From Oceaniferula flava (GTDB lineage: Bacteria; Verrucomicrobiota; Verrucomicrobiia; Verrucomicrobiales; Akkermansiaceae), in the NCBI RefSeq assembly GCF_016811075.1, contig NZ_JAFBGL010000004.1, forward strand, positions 282,558 through 346,557: a stretch of 64,000 bases of DNA, given 5' to 3'. The notes beneath the pieces are model-generated. The model saw nothing but the letters and a program-made list of their open reading frames with translations. It was not told the origin of the DNA and made no database searches. A program made the position numbers and the translations under genes. Of this stretch, positions 9,299 through 18,440 are shown one piece after another; the stretch's first letter is position 1, and the number at the start of each line of letters is the position of its first letter.

Positions 9299-10903
9299 GT
9301 GCTCATCATTCGTAAAATTACCAAGACCGTAGGCGGCCGCACTCTCTTTGAAGATGCGGACATGACCATCAACTGGGGCGAGCGCGTCGCCCTCGTCGGA
9401 CCCAACGGAGCTGGAAAATCCACTCTGTTCAAGCTCATCCTCGGTGAGGAGGAGTCGGATTCCGGCAGTGTGGAACGCGACGATTACGCCATCACCGGCT
9501 ACCTCGCCCAGGAAGCAGGTGACCCCGGTGAAGAAACCATTTTGGAAATCGCCATCGGCGTCACAGCCGAGCTGAGTGATGCCATCAAGGTGATCCGCGA
9601 AGGTGATGCCGCCGGCAAAACCGACACCCCGGAATACCACGCCGCCCAAGACACCTTCGATGCCGCTAACGGCTACCAGCTGGAACCCAAGGCGAAGAAA
9701 ATCCTCGCCGGTCTCGGCTTCGATCAAGACGCCTTCGACCAACCGGCGAACAAATTCTCCGGCGGCTGGATCATGCGTGCCCACCTGGCCAAACTGCTGG
9801 TCATGGAGCCAGATCTTCTGATGCTGGATGAGCCCACCAACCACCTCGACCTGATGGCACTGGTCTGGCTGCAGCAGTATCTCAAGACCTACCCGGGTGC
9901 CCTGCTGATGATTTCCCACGATCGCGACTTCATGGACGGCCTGATCGAGACCGTTTACGAAATCGACGAAGAGAAACTCATTTCCTACACCGGCAACTAC
10001 ACGTCCTACCTCGAGCAGCGCCAAAAACGCTACCAGCAGAAGGTCCAGGCCTACCGCAATCAGCAGAAGGAAATCGATCGCATCCAGGAGTTCATCGACC
10101 GTTTCCGCTCGGTCACTTCCAAAGCCGCCCAGGTGCAAAGCCGGGTCAAGCAGCTGGAAAAAATCAAACGCCTGCCAAAACCGATCAAGCCCCGCAAGGT
10201 GTTCAAATTCAATTTCCCCCAGCCAAAACGATCCAACCAGAAGGTCATTCAGCTGGAGAAAATCCACAAGGCCTACGGCGACAAAGTGATCTACGAGAGC
10301 CTCGATCTCACTATCGAACGAGGCGACCGCATGGTGCTGGTCGGCCCGAACGGTGCCGGTAAGTCCACCCTCTTGAAAATCCTCGCTGGCGAACTTGAGT
10401 TCGAAAGCGGCGAGCGCGACTGCGGATACAACACCGATCTGGGATACTTCTCCCAGCACCGCACCCAGACCATGAACGAAGCCAACACCGTGCTGGAAGA
10501 AGTGATGTCCTGCGGTGGCGACATGCGCGAGGACGAGGCCCGCTCCATTCTCGGGTCCTTCCTCTTCCGCCGCGCCGATGTGCACAAGAAAATACGCGTG
10601 CTCTCCGGGGGTGAAAAATCCCGCCTCAGCCTGGTCAAGTTCCTTGTGAACCCACCGAACCTGCTGCTGATGGATGAGCCCACCACTCACCTCGACATCA
10701 TCTCCATCGAAGCCCTGCTGCAGGCGTTGAAGCACTACGAGGGCACCCTGGTGTTCATTTCCCACGATGTGCACTTCATCCGCAACCTCGCGGAAACCAC
10801 CCTGCACATCGATAACGGTAAGCTGACACGCTACGCCGGCGGCTACGATTACTACCTAGAGAAATCCGGTCTCGACGATTCCCGCGGTGCGGTGATCGCC
10901 TAA
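9299..10903 (+). CDS. ABC-F family ATPase
   Basis: A 534-residue cytosolic protein with two ABC nucleotide-binding domains and no membrane segments. Walker A is GPNGAGKST in both halves (about residues 39-47 and 350-358), each with a Walker B ending LLMLDEPTNHLD or LLMDEPTTHLD and a signature (FSGGW, LSGGEKS). The halves are joined by the charged coiled linker typical of ABC-F (RFRSVTSKAAQVQSRVKQLEKI). ABC-F proteins act on the ribosome E site in translation control or antibiotic protection. The start codon is GTG at 9299, which gives the family N-terminus (MLIIRKITK). A terminator follows at 10949-10975. Confidence 0.9.
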   Translation: MLIIRKITKTVGGRTLFEDADMTINWGERVALVGPNGAGKSTLFKLILGEEESDSGSVERDDYAITGYLAQEAGDPGEETILEIAIGVTAELSDAIKVIREGDAAGKTDTPEYHAAQDTFDAANGYQLEPKAKKILAGLGFDQDAFDQPANKFSGGWIMRAHLAKLLVMEPDLLMLDEPTNHLDLMALVWLQQYLKTYPGALLMISHDRDFMDGLIETVYEIDEEKLISYTGNYTSYLEQRQKRYQQKVQAYRNQQKEIDRIQEFIDRFRSVTSKAAQVQSRVKQLEKIKRLPKPIKPRKVFKFNFPQPKRSNQKVIQLEKIHKAYGDKVIYESLDLTIERGDRMVLVGPNGAGKSTLLKILAGELEFESGERDCGYNTDLGYFSQHRTQTMNEANTVLEEVMSCGGDMREDEARSILGSFLFRRADVHKKIRVLSGGEKSRLSLVKFLVNPPNLLLMDEPTTHLDIISIEALLQALKHYEGTLVFISHDVHFIRNLAETTLHIDNGKLTRYAGGYDYYLEKSGLDDSRGAVIA

Positions 10904-10948
10904 GCCAGCGAAGGCTGGGCCGCCCGGTCCATCGACAAGTCAACCAAG

Positions 10949-10975
10949 CAGCGGACCACAGGGTCCGCTGTTTTT
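10949..10975 (+). terminator. Rho-independent terminator after ABC-F gene
   Basis: The 9-bp stem CAGCGGACC / GGTCCGCTG around an ACAG loop is followed by TTTTT. It separates the ABC-F gene from the JetABC-like operon. Confidence 0.85.
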
Positions 10976-11080
10976 GCTTCCTCCCTCAGCCTGGGTAAAA
11001 ACACGTCTGCAAAGAAACTTTTTCTGGAGCTTTACGCGTCTGCTGTCACTCTGCGCCGAGCCAAAATCTCCCACTTTTCC

Positions 11081-12523
11081 GTGTCGAACGATCGCTTCTC
11101 ATCCGCCCTTTTCAAAGAAACCAGGGGCCCTGCCTTTTTCCGCATCTTGGCTGGAAAAAACGCACCGTTCTATGTCGATGCCTTGAGCGCTCTGGAACGT
11201 GAGGCCACCGATAGCACCGAGGGCATTTCTCGCGAAGTCGCCATCGGCCTGATCGAGGAAACGCTGGAGGCTCACCCTGGTGTGGAGTTTGAGCCGGACG
11301 AGCTCGCCGAGTCCCGTGACCTCCGTGAGAAAGCGCGAAACCTGCTCGATGTCTTCATCAAAAGCCACTGGCTGGAGGAACCACCGCGGCGCGACTGGCG
11401 CAGGGTGATTTTGTTCGATGCCCACGGCGCCACCATGATCGCCGCGCTGAAAAAAATCGCCTGGCCGGATGCCGCCGTTTTCACCGATAAGATCACCGGC
11501 GTCTGCTCGATGCTGGCCGATGACGCCAGCCTCGCCGAGCAACCGTGGCAGACGATCGAGAACTGCCTGGCCAATGTCAGGGACGGGGTCAACGAACTCC
11601 GCTCGATGCAAAAATCCGTCCAGCGCCACACCCGCCGGCAGCTGGAGGAGGAGACCATTCAGGGGAACCTCTCGGTGGTTTTCGACGAATACACCGATCA
11701 GATTTCCCACTCCTGCTACGCCGCCCTGGTCCGCTCGCGCTTGCCAATCCGGCTACCGGATACCGTCGAGCGCATCGCCGGCCATATTTACAACGACGCC
11801 GCGATGATCAATGCCATGCAGGAGGAGGTCATGAAACGCTTCCCTGAGATCACCGCAGACTCGGCACGCAGTCGAGTCCACGCCGCGCTGGACGAGCTGA
11901 TCGAACTACTCGAGCTGGTGCTGCCAATGGCCGATGAGGTCGACCGCCGGACGGCCGATTTCACCCGTCGCTCACTCGCCCGTTTCCGTTATTTGCAAGA
12001 CGTCACCGGCGAGCGCCGCACCGAGCTGAAGAGCTTCTTCGAGGTGGTGAACCAATCGCTCTCCGGGCGCAAGCTGCAGCAGTCGAATCCCTCATTGCCG
12101 GAGCTCCCTCAGCTCTTGCTGCCCACAGTCAAACTTCCGGCCGGTCTGGACACACTCTATTCCCCGCCAAACCGCCGCCCCCCACTCGAGCAGGGCGCCT
12201 TCGAGGACGAAGTCAGCGATGCCGATCGCGAGTCCGGCCTCGATGACATGCAGCGCACCATCCGCGACTCCCTCTCCGTCGCCCGCGCCAACCGCCTCGC
12301 TGCTGCGCTGCCGGGAGGCAAAGGAACTCGTATCGAAAGCGATGCCCTGGAGCTGCCGGAAGACGCCGCCGCCGGAGATCTCATCGCCCTGTTGCTGCAC
12401 GCCGAAGCCCCTGACGCCCGCTACCGGCTGGATGTCAGTCGCGTGGCAGACGAAAACCAATCACCACCCGTCGACACCATTTCCACCACTCACGTCGAGC
12501 GGTTCGCCGTCATTAAAAAATGA
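11081..12523 (+). CDS. JetA/MksF-like protein (Wadjet-type SMC system kleisin)
   Basis: A 480-residue soluble, largely helical protein, first gene of a three-gene operon. The start is GTG 11081 (N-terminus MSNDRFSSALFKETRGPAFF). The segment FFRILAGKNAPFYVDALSALERE and the following LLDVFIKSHWLEEPPRRDWRRVI resemble the N-terminal region of JetA proteins in Wadjet systems, where the protein is the kleisin-type (MksF) subunit. Its identity is strengthened by the next two genes, which are JetB-like and JetC-like and overlap it by ATGA junctions. The last 130 residues are acidic and probably poorly ordered. Family assignment is by pattern and synteny, not by search. Confidence 0.75.
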   Translation: MSNDRFSSALFKETRGPAFFRILAGKNAPFYVDALSALEREATDSTEGISREVAIGLIEETLEAHPGVEFEPDELAESRDLREKARNLLDVFIKSHWLEEPPRRDWRRVILFDAHGATMIAALKKIAWPDAAVFTDKITGVCSMLADDASLAEQPWQTIENCLANVRDGVNELRSMQKSVQRHTRRQLEEETIQGNLSVVFDEYTDQISHSCYAALVRSRLPIRLPDTVERIAGHIYNDAAMINAMQEEVMKRFPEITADSARSRVHAALDELIELLELVLPMADEVDRRTADFTRRSLARFRYLQDVTGERRTELKSFFEVVNQSLSGRKLQQSNPSLPELPQLLLPTVKLPAGLDTLYSPPNRRPPLEQGAFEDEVSDADRESGLDDMQRTIRDSLSVARANRLAAALPGGKGTRIESDALELPEDAAAGDLIALLLHAEAPDARYRLDVSRVADENQSPPVDTISTTHVERFAVIKK

Positions 12524-13221
12524 ATACCGAAGAACCAAGCGCCTTTCTCACCGAGGAAGTCCCCTCCCTGCTATCGCTGTCTGAGAACGATCGTGATCGT
12601 CTCGCCGAAGTGCTCCAGGAGCTGCTCTCCACAGGATCGATCAATGGCCTGGAAAACAGCCGCTCGAACCTCTATCACTGGGCACGGCAGCACGACGACT
12701 GGCTGCGCGAGATCGCCGCGCTCAATGGCTTGGACGTTTCCATTCACCACGAGGAACGCCTGATTCAGGCCACGCCACGCAGCGCCGGTCTGCGTCTTCG
12801 GCTAACCCAGGACGCCACCCTTGTTTGGCTCGCACTCTGGTTCGCTGGCGACGTCCGCTGGCGCGATGAGGGCGCCGATCAGGCATTTTTATCAGTCGCG
12901 GAGCTGATGGACCTGATCCACGACCAGTTGCTGCCGGACGTGACCGGTCGCTTCCCCCGCGGTCGCCTGCGCGACATCCTCCGCCACGCCTCCCGCCTCA
13001 ACCTCATCAAGCTCATCCACGCCGAGCCATTTGAAGAAACCGGCATCGAGGTGCTCCCCGCCATCCGCCGGGTGATCCCCTTCCGCGACCTTGCCGATTG
13101 GCAGGAAACCGCCGCGCAGTTCCAGCCGGAAAGTGATGCCGAACTCGAGGAGCAGGAAGAAGACGATGAGGACGACGTGAAGGACGAACAAGAATCAGCC
13201 CCAGAAAACGACGAAGTATGA
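12520..13221 (+). CDS. JetB/MksE-like protein (DUF4194-type)
   Basis: A 233-residue protein starting 4 bp before the end of jetA-like (ATGA overlap). The length, the position between JetA and JetC, and the probable winged-helix pairs (VWLALWFAGDVRWRDEG; GRLRDILRHASRLNLIKLI) match the MksE/JetB subunit that binds the kleisin. The last 30 residues are almost purely acidic (EEQEEDDEDDVKDEQESAPE), a low-complexity tail. It should bridge JetA and the JetC ATPase heads. Confidence rests on synteny as much as on sequence. Confidence 0.7.
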   Translation: MNTEEPSAFLTEEVPSLLSLSENDRDRLAEVLQELLSTGSINGLENSRSNLYHWARQHDDWLREIAALNGLDVSIHHEERLIQATPRSAGLRLRLTQDATLVWLALWFAGDVRWRDEGADQAFLSVAELMDLIHDQLLPDVTGRFPRGRLRDILRHASRLNLIKLIHAEPFEETGIEVLPAIRRVIPFRDLADWQETAAQFQPESDAELEEQEEDDEDDVKDEQESAPENDEV

Positions 13222-16200
13222 GCCGCGCCATTCAACTCACCAAAATCCATGCCCTGAACTGGTATGGCTACCGTGACTCCCTGCCCGTCCAAGGTAACCT
13301 GGTTCTGGCCGGGGTGACCGGATCGGGAAAATCCATCCTCATGGACTTGCTGATGCTGGTGCTCGTGGGGCCGGAGCGTGCCCACCACCACTTCAACCGC
13401 TCCGCCACCGGCAGCAAGAGTGATCGCACCATCAAGGGCTACTGTTTGTTAGACACCAAACGGGAGGAAAACGGACAGCCGCAGTATTTCCACGATAAGG
13501 GCGTCACGACCTACATCGCCGCCGAGTTCACTTGGCCGGACGGCTCACGGGTGGAAACCTGGGGCCTGCGCTTCGAGTTCCGCTCCGCTGGCGAAAACGA
13601 CGGCTCCACCACCCCCTTCTTCTGCCCCGCCTCATTGGAAAAAACAGATTTCCTGCAGGAGGCCGACGATGGAAAACTGCGCCCCAGCTCGCTGGCCCCC
13701 TTCAAGCGCATGATCGAGTCGCACGGTGGTCGCCTGTTCTCCTCGGGCCGCGAATACCTGCGCGACATGGCAAACCCAAGCCACCTGAATTTCAATAAGG
13801 ACGTGCTGCAGCGACTGCTCCCCAGCGCGATGTCGTTCACCAACTTGAAGTCCTTCGATGATTTTTGTCGCCAATTCGTCCTCCCCGCCGAGGCCGTGCC
13901 AGTGGAGGATGTGGTGTCTTCTTTCCGCGATTTTCAGTCGTATGAACGTGAACTCAAGAGCCTGAAGGACCAGCTCGATCGGCTCAGCAAGATTCGGGAA
14001 ATTCACAACAGCCACCAGAAAGCCACCTGTGACCTGCAGGTTGCCACTTTCCTCGCATCCGAGTTCGCCCACCTCGATGCCAAACAGAAGGCAGAAACCA
14101 CCCGCGAGCGACTCGATTTGCTCAAGGAGGAAAACCGCAGCGATGAAGAACGCCTGGTCGAGCTCGATCAGCTTTCGCGCGAATGCCGCCAGCGCAAGGA
14201 GTCGATCCAGGCGCTGCAAAACGAGTCGTCCGAAGGTCGCTTGTATAAGAAACTCACCGACGACCTGATCGAGCTCGACAAGGAGATCGAGGTGCTGCGG
14301 ATGAAGGCCACCCGCATCGATCACCAGGTGCAGAAACGCATCGAATCCGCCCGCGCCTGGGTCGCTGAGATCGAGAAGGCCCCGCTGGAGAAAGCCGTCA
14401 TGACCAGCGAGATCGATCAAGCGATCGAGACCCTGCAAAGCTGCGAAACCCAGGATTCCGCAACCAGCCTGCACCTGCTCGCCAACGCCGCCGACCAGGT
14501 GGTGCAATCGCTCAGTCGGTCCTTCGAGCCGGACGCCGCCGAGCTGCGCCGATTGCGCAGTGAGCAATCCGAACTCAACGCCAAAATCAACAAGCTCAAG
14601 GACGGAGTCTCCCCTGCCCAACAGCCGCTGCTCAATGCCCTGCAAGCCCAGCTGCCCATCCTCGATCAGCACAAGCCACCACGCGCCCTGCGTGAGGTCT
14701 GCGAGGTGACCGATGAAAAATGGCGCGTTGCCGCGGAGATGGTTTTCTCGGAAAAATTCGCCGTCTTGGTCGACCCCGATCACTTCGAGGACGCCCGCAG
14801 CATCCTGCAGCGCCTGCCTGAATCCGAGCGCGCCAAGGCAGAGCCACAGCAGCTGGTCGATCTCAGCAGCAAGACCGATCCCCCGTCCGTGCTCAAGGGC
14901 TCTCTCTCAGAAACCCTGGAGACCTCGGACCCTGACGCCCGCCGCTATATCGACTCCCTGTTCGGCGAAATGATCCGGGTGGACAGTCCGGACGAGCTCA
15001 GCTTCCACCCCACAGCGGTCGCCGCCAATGGCATTCACCGTCGTCACGGCAGCTACATCAGCCCCGCGCCCTATGATGACCAGCCGTTCATTGGCGAAAA
15101 AGGCCTCAAGCGTCAGCTGGAAATCAAACGCCAGCGTCTCAGCGAGATCGAAGCCTCACTGCGTCGACTCGAGCCGATCGAACGTGAAGTCGAGCGACTC
15201 ATCGCCGCCCGCGCCCAGCAAATCCCCCAGCACCACGACATCCTCAACGAGCTGGTGCGGGTGGAGGACCTGCCGGCGAAACTGGCGAAGTATGATCAGG
15301 AAATGGAAAAACTCGACGCCATCAAAAACGATGAGTTCGAGCAACTCCGCTTCGAAGCCGAGGACCTTCAGGAGGAAATCGACACCCTCGCGAAGGAGGA
15401 ACGGTCGATCTTGAAGAAAGGCAAGATTTCCGAAATCCAGCGCACCGAGAAAGAACTTACCGGACTCGAAGAAGTGGCCAGCCGCCGCGAGGATGATTTT
15501 TCCAGAGTCCAGCTGCGCATTGATATCCACAAATACCTCACACGCTACAACGAGTGGAAAGAGGAGGCCCTGGAATACACTCCCGCCCTCGACGTGCTCG
15601 CAGGTGAGTTCAAGAAATCCGCCGCCAAGGCCGAGATCGATGCCACCAAGGCAGAAGGCGAGCTGAAGCTGGCGATGACCGAGTTCAAAACCACCTTCGC
15701 CCCCAAGTTCGACGACCTCCCCGACGACGGAGCCGATGCCGCGCCCTACGTCACTCGCCTCGAGCAGATTGAAAACGCCAACATCCCCGAGTATGAGCAG
15801 AAATCCGTCACCGAGCGCAAACGCTGGGAGTCCTTGTTCCGCACCCAGGTGCTCAGCCGGATGCAGCAGGCGCTGAAAAATGTCGAGACCATCATCCGCC
15901 TGCTCAACCACCAGCTGCGCAAACCGATTGGTCACGATCGCTATAAAATCGACAAGCATCAGAACCCGGATTTCAAAATCTATCGCCAGCTCATCGATCT
16001 CAACTCGCTGCACCACGAGGACGAATTGTTCTTCTCCAGCATGGGCGATGAACTTCGCGAGGCGCTCAGCGAGTTCTTAAATACCCTGGTGGAAAACTCC
16101 AACAGCCCGGAGGCTGCGCGATTGTTAGACTACCGACAGTATTTCGACTACGATCTCACCGTGACTGATATCCGCGATGCCGACGGCAAAGCCATCAGCG

Positions 16201-16595
16201 TGGATAAACAAAGCGGCAAGATGAGTGGTGGCGAAAACCAAAGCCCGTATTTCGTCGCCATCCTCGCCAGTTACCTGCACGCCTACAACCGTCACGAAAG
16301 CCGACGCCAGGAGCCGTCACTCGCCCTCGTGCCCATCGATGAAGCCTTCTCCAAGCTTTCCGGCGAGCGGATTCAGAACTGCATCGAAGCCATGTCCGAG
16401 CTCGATCTCCAAGGCATGTTCTCCATGTCCAGCGGCAACATCCCCTACGCCTTCAGCCAGTGTGATGAACTCATCGTCATCTCACGCAAAGAGGAACGTC
16501 GCGGCACCCGCGTCGGTGTCCGTAACGTCCCCGTCATCCTCTACCGCGACTCCGAGGAGGGCAAAAAGTGGATGCAGGAAGCGGCGACGAGTTAA
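13218..16595 (+). CDS. JetC/MksB-like SMC ATPase
   Basis: A 1125-residue SMC/Rad50-like protein overlapping jetB-like by ATGA. Walker A is GVTGSGKS (residues 32-39). Two long coiled-coil arms flank a hinge at about 480-640 (around EVTDEKWRVAAEMVFSEKFAV). The C-terminal head has the ABC signature SGGENQ (about 1005) and Walker B LVPIDEAFSKL (about 1045). In Wadjet, JetC is the DNA-loop-extruding motor that detects circular DNA; in MksBEF it acts in chromosome organisation. No JetD/MksG (TOPRIM nuclease) gene follows: the next gene is a DUF1080 protein after 231 bp. GC-rich codon use matches the chromosome. Confidence 0.85.
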   Translation: MSRAIQLTKIHALNWYGYRDSLPVQGNLVLAGVTGSGKSILMDLLMLVLVGPERAHHHFNRSATGSKSDRTIKGYCLLDTKREENGQPQYFHDKGVTTYIAAEFTWPDGSRVETWGLRFEFRSAGENDGSTTPFFCPASLEKTDFLQEADDGKLRPSSLAPFKRMIESHGGRLFSSGREYLRDMANPSHLNFNKDVLQRLLPSAMSFTNLKSFDDFCRQFVLPAEAVPVEDVVSSFRDFQSYERELKSLKDQLDRLSKIREIHNSHQKATCDLQVATFLASEFAHLDAKQKAETTRERLDLLKEENRSDEERLVELDQLSRECRQRKESIQALQNESSEGRLYKKLTDDLIELDKEIEVLRMKATRIDHQVQKRIESARAWVAEIEKAPLEKAVMTSEIDQAIETLQSCETQDSATSLHLLANAADQVVQSLSRSFEPDAAELRRLRSEQSELNAKINKLKDGVSPAQQPLLNALQAQLPILDQHKPPRALREVCEVTDEKWRVAAEMVFSEKFAVLVDPDHFEDARSILQRLPESERAKAEPQQLVDLSSKTDPPSVLKGSLSETLETSDPDARRYIDSLFGEMIRVDSPDELSFHPTAVAANGIHRRHGSYISPAPYDDQPFIGEKGLKRQLEIKRQRLSEIEASLRRLEPIEREVERLIAARAQQIPQHHDILNELVRVEDLPAKLAKYDQEMEKLDAIKNDEFEQLRFEAEDLQEEIDTLAKEERSILKKGKISEIQRTEKELTGLEEVASRREDDFSRVQLRIDIHKYLTRYNEWKEEALEYTPALDVLAGEFKKSAAKAEIDATKAEGELKLAMTEFKTTFAPKFDDLPDDGADAAPYVTRLEQIENANIPEYEQKSVTERKRWESLFRTQVLSRMQQALKNVETIIRLLNHQLRKPIGHDRYKIDKHQNPDFKIYRQLIDLNSLHHEDELFFSSMGDELREALSEFLNTLVENSNSPEAARLLDYRQYFDYDLTVTDIRDADGKAISVDKQSGKMSGGENQSPYFVAILASYLHAYNRHESRRQEPSLALVPIDEAFSKLSGERIQNCIEAMSELDLQGMFSMSSGNIPYAFSQCDELIVISRKEERRGTRVGVRNVPVILYRDSEEGKKWMQEAATS

Positions 16596-16826
16596 GGGAA
16601 CACGAATCGGCACCACTCACTACTCAGCCCCCGCGACGGGGTTTAGTCCACGTGCGCGCATGTCAGAGATGTCATCAACCTGCTGAAAGGTTTCTTGGGA
16701 TCAGCTCGTTAAGCTGTATCTGACCCACCGGCGAATGCCTGTCATCGTGCAGGTATGGAATCGACGCGACCGCGCCGACATCGCTAGATTGAAGGTCTCT
16801 CTTTACAAACCGCCTCTGACCATTCC

Positions 16827-17528
16827 ATGAAAAAGAACTTACTCCTTCTCGCCGGTCTCCTGCTCGGCTCCGCCACCGTCCTTCCTGCCGAACCTGATGC
16901 CAAAAAAGCCCAGCCCGGAGCATGGGTGAATTTGCTGGAAGGAGATTCTCTCGAGCTCTGGAGCGGCGGCTCGATCACCAAGCTCAAGGCCATTAAAGAG
17001 ATCGGCCCTCAGTGGTCAGTAAAAGACGGCGTGCTGAAACTCGATAAGGAGAAAAAAGGTCGCGGTGGACACATCATTACCAAGAAAGACTACTTCAATT
17101 TCGAACTCAAATTCGAGTTCAAGATCAGCGAGGGCGGCAACAGCGGGGTGAAATACCGCACGAACAAGGGCATCGGCATGGAATTCCAAATCCTCGACGA
17201 TCAAAAAGGCAAGGATAACAAGAACCCGAAGAACAGCCTAGCATCGCTCTATCAGCTTGTGGCCGCGCCAGCTGATAAAAAAGCTTTCGCACCGAACACC
17301 CAGTGGAACAAAGGTCGCATCGTCGCCAACGGAAACACCATCGAACATTGGCTGAATGGGCAAAAAGTCGTCAGCATTGAAGTCGACTCCGCTGATTGGA
17401 AAGAACGCTTCGCCAAGAGCAAGTATAAGAAATACGACGACTTCGCGAGGAACCCCGGCCCGATCCTGCTGCAGGATCACAGCGACACCGTCAGCTACCG
17501 TAACCTCATGGTTCGCGAGCTTAAGTAG
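16827..17528 (+). CDS. Secreted DUF1080 protein (second copy)
   Basis: A 233-residue exported protein with signal peptide MKKNLLLLAGLLLGSATVLPA and one DUF1080 beta-sandwich: WVNLLEGDSLELWSGG at the start, then YFNFELKFEFKISEGGNSGVKYR, MEFQILDD, and a final DTVSYRNLMVRELK. It likely acts on keto-sugars or binds glycans in the periplasm or outside. It heads a co-directional set with a cytochrome c protein 25 bp downstream and a beta-propeller protein, so the three may act together in periplasmic sugar oxidation. It is divergent in sequence from the copy at 4354-5034. Confidence 0.85.
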   Translation: MKKNLLLLAGLLLGSATVLPAEPDAKKAQPGAWVNLLEGDSLELWSGGSITKLKAIKEIGPQWSVKDGVLKLDKEKKGRGGHIITKKDYFNFELKFEFKISEGGNSGVKYRTNKGIGMEFQILDDQKGKDNKNPKNSLASLYQLVAAPADKKAFAPNTQWNKGRIVANGNTIEHWLNGQKVVSIEVDSADWKERFAKSKYKKYDDFARNPGPILLQDHSDTVSYRNLMVRELK

Positions 17529-17553
17529 TCACCTCACCTAACACACCCGGCGC

Positions 17554-18429
17554 ATGAAAGTTCATCCCATTTTCAAATCTCCGGCGCTGCATTGTCTGGT
17601 CGCCGCTCTCCTAACAGCCGGAGCCCAGGCGCAGAGCAAGAAGGAGAAAAAACCCGAGCCAGCGGCATTCACCACCAACTGCAAAGCTTGTCACCAGCCG
17701 CAGACTGATGTCGTGGGACCATCGCTGGTAGAAATAGCGCGGATTTACCCCAAGGAGAAAAGGGAACAATTCATCCAATGGTGCATCGACCCCGGAAAAA
17801 AACGGGCCGACAAGGCGCAGATGCCCTCGATGGCCCACATTCCGAAAAAAGAACTCATCGCCGTGCATCAATACGTGCTGGAGGCCGCCAGAGGCCTGAG
17901 ACGTATCCGCATGCCGAAGGCTGACCCATTCGAGAAATCAAAGCACTACACCAAACGTCCACGCGTTTTCCGAACCTTCATCCCCGACACCGGACCAGCC
18001 TCAGCCATCGTTGCCCTGCCAACTAAGGACCTCCACAACGTCATCTGGGACACCGATCAATGCGCCCTGCGTTACATCACCACCGGTCAGCCAGACGGCT
18101 ATCCTTACTGGCGCAGCAATGGTAATTCCGAAGCCAAACCGGGCAAGAAAGTGTTCACCGAAAGCCAATCGGTCTTCGATCCAAAAACGACCCAATACCT
18201 AGGCTACAAAGTCGACAAGGACGGCTATCCCACTTTTCTCTACACCGTCGGAAACATCCAGATCAGCGAGAGCTACAGCGTCCACGACGGCAAGATTCTC
18301 CGCGTGATCCAATCCGCCAGTGAATTGCCCAAACATCAGCTGCATCCATCTGATAAATCAAAACAGCTCAAGCGCAGCATTCGACAGGAGGGCAACACCC
18401 TAACGATTGAGTATAGACCAAAATCCTAG
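17554..18429 (+). CDS. Secreted c-type cytochrome-domain protein
   Basis: A 291-residue protein with an N-terminal hydrophobic export segment (residues about 8-27, ending GAQAQ). A single c-type heme motif CKACH lies near residue 43, followed by DVVGPSLVEIA and a later Met-containing stretch (AQMPSMAHI) that could give the sixth heme ligand. The C-terminal 190 residues contain repeated YWRSNG / YLGYKVDKDGYPTFLY segments that resemble a domain common in Planctomycetota/Verrucomicrobiota heme proteins next to dehydrogenase-like propellers. It probably carries electrons from the downstream protein. It starts 25 bp after the DUF1080 gene and ends 11 bp before the next gene, so an operon is likely. 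Confidence 0.75.
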   Translation: MKVHPIFKSPALHCLVAALLTAGAQAQSKKEKKPEPAAFTTNCKACHQPQTDVVGPSLVEIARIYPKEKREQFIQWCIDPGKKRADKAQMPSMAHIPKKELIAVHQYVLEAARGLRRIRMPKADPFEKSKHYTKRPRVFRTFIPDTGPASAIVALPTKDLHNVIWDTDQCALRYITTGQPDGYPYWRSNGNSEAKPGKKVFTESQSVFDPKTTQYLGYKVDKDGYPTFLYTVGNIQISESYSVHDGKILRVIQSASELPKHQLHPSDKSKQLKRSIRQEGNTLTIEYRPKS

Positions 18430-18440
18430 CTCCCGATCCG

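Noticed and set aside
9281..10807. 508-codon open frame on the minus strand
   Set aside because: It is exactly antisense to the ABC-F gene, and the sense frame has complete Walker motifs; long antisense frames are common in GC-rich coding DNA.
13632..14783. 383-codon minus-strand open frame
   Set aside because: Antisense to the JetC-like coiled-coil region; Leu/Gly/Asp-rich composition without motifs.
16596..16826. JetD gene downstream of the JetABC-like operon
   Set aside because: The gap is only 231 bp with no long frame, and the following gene is a clear DUF1080 protein.
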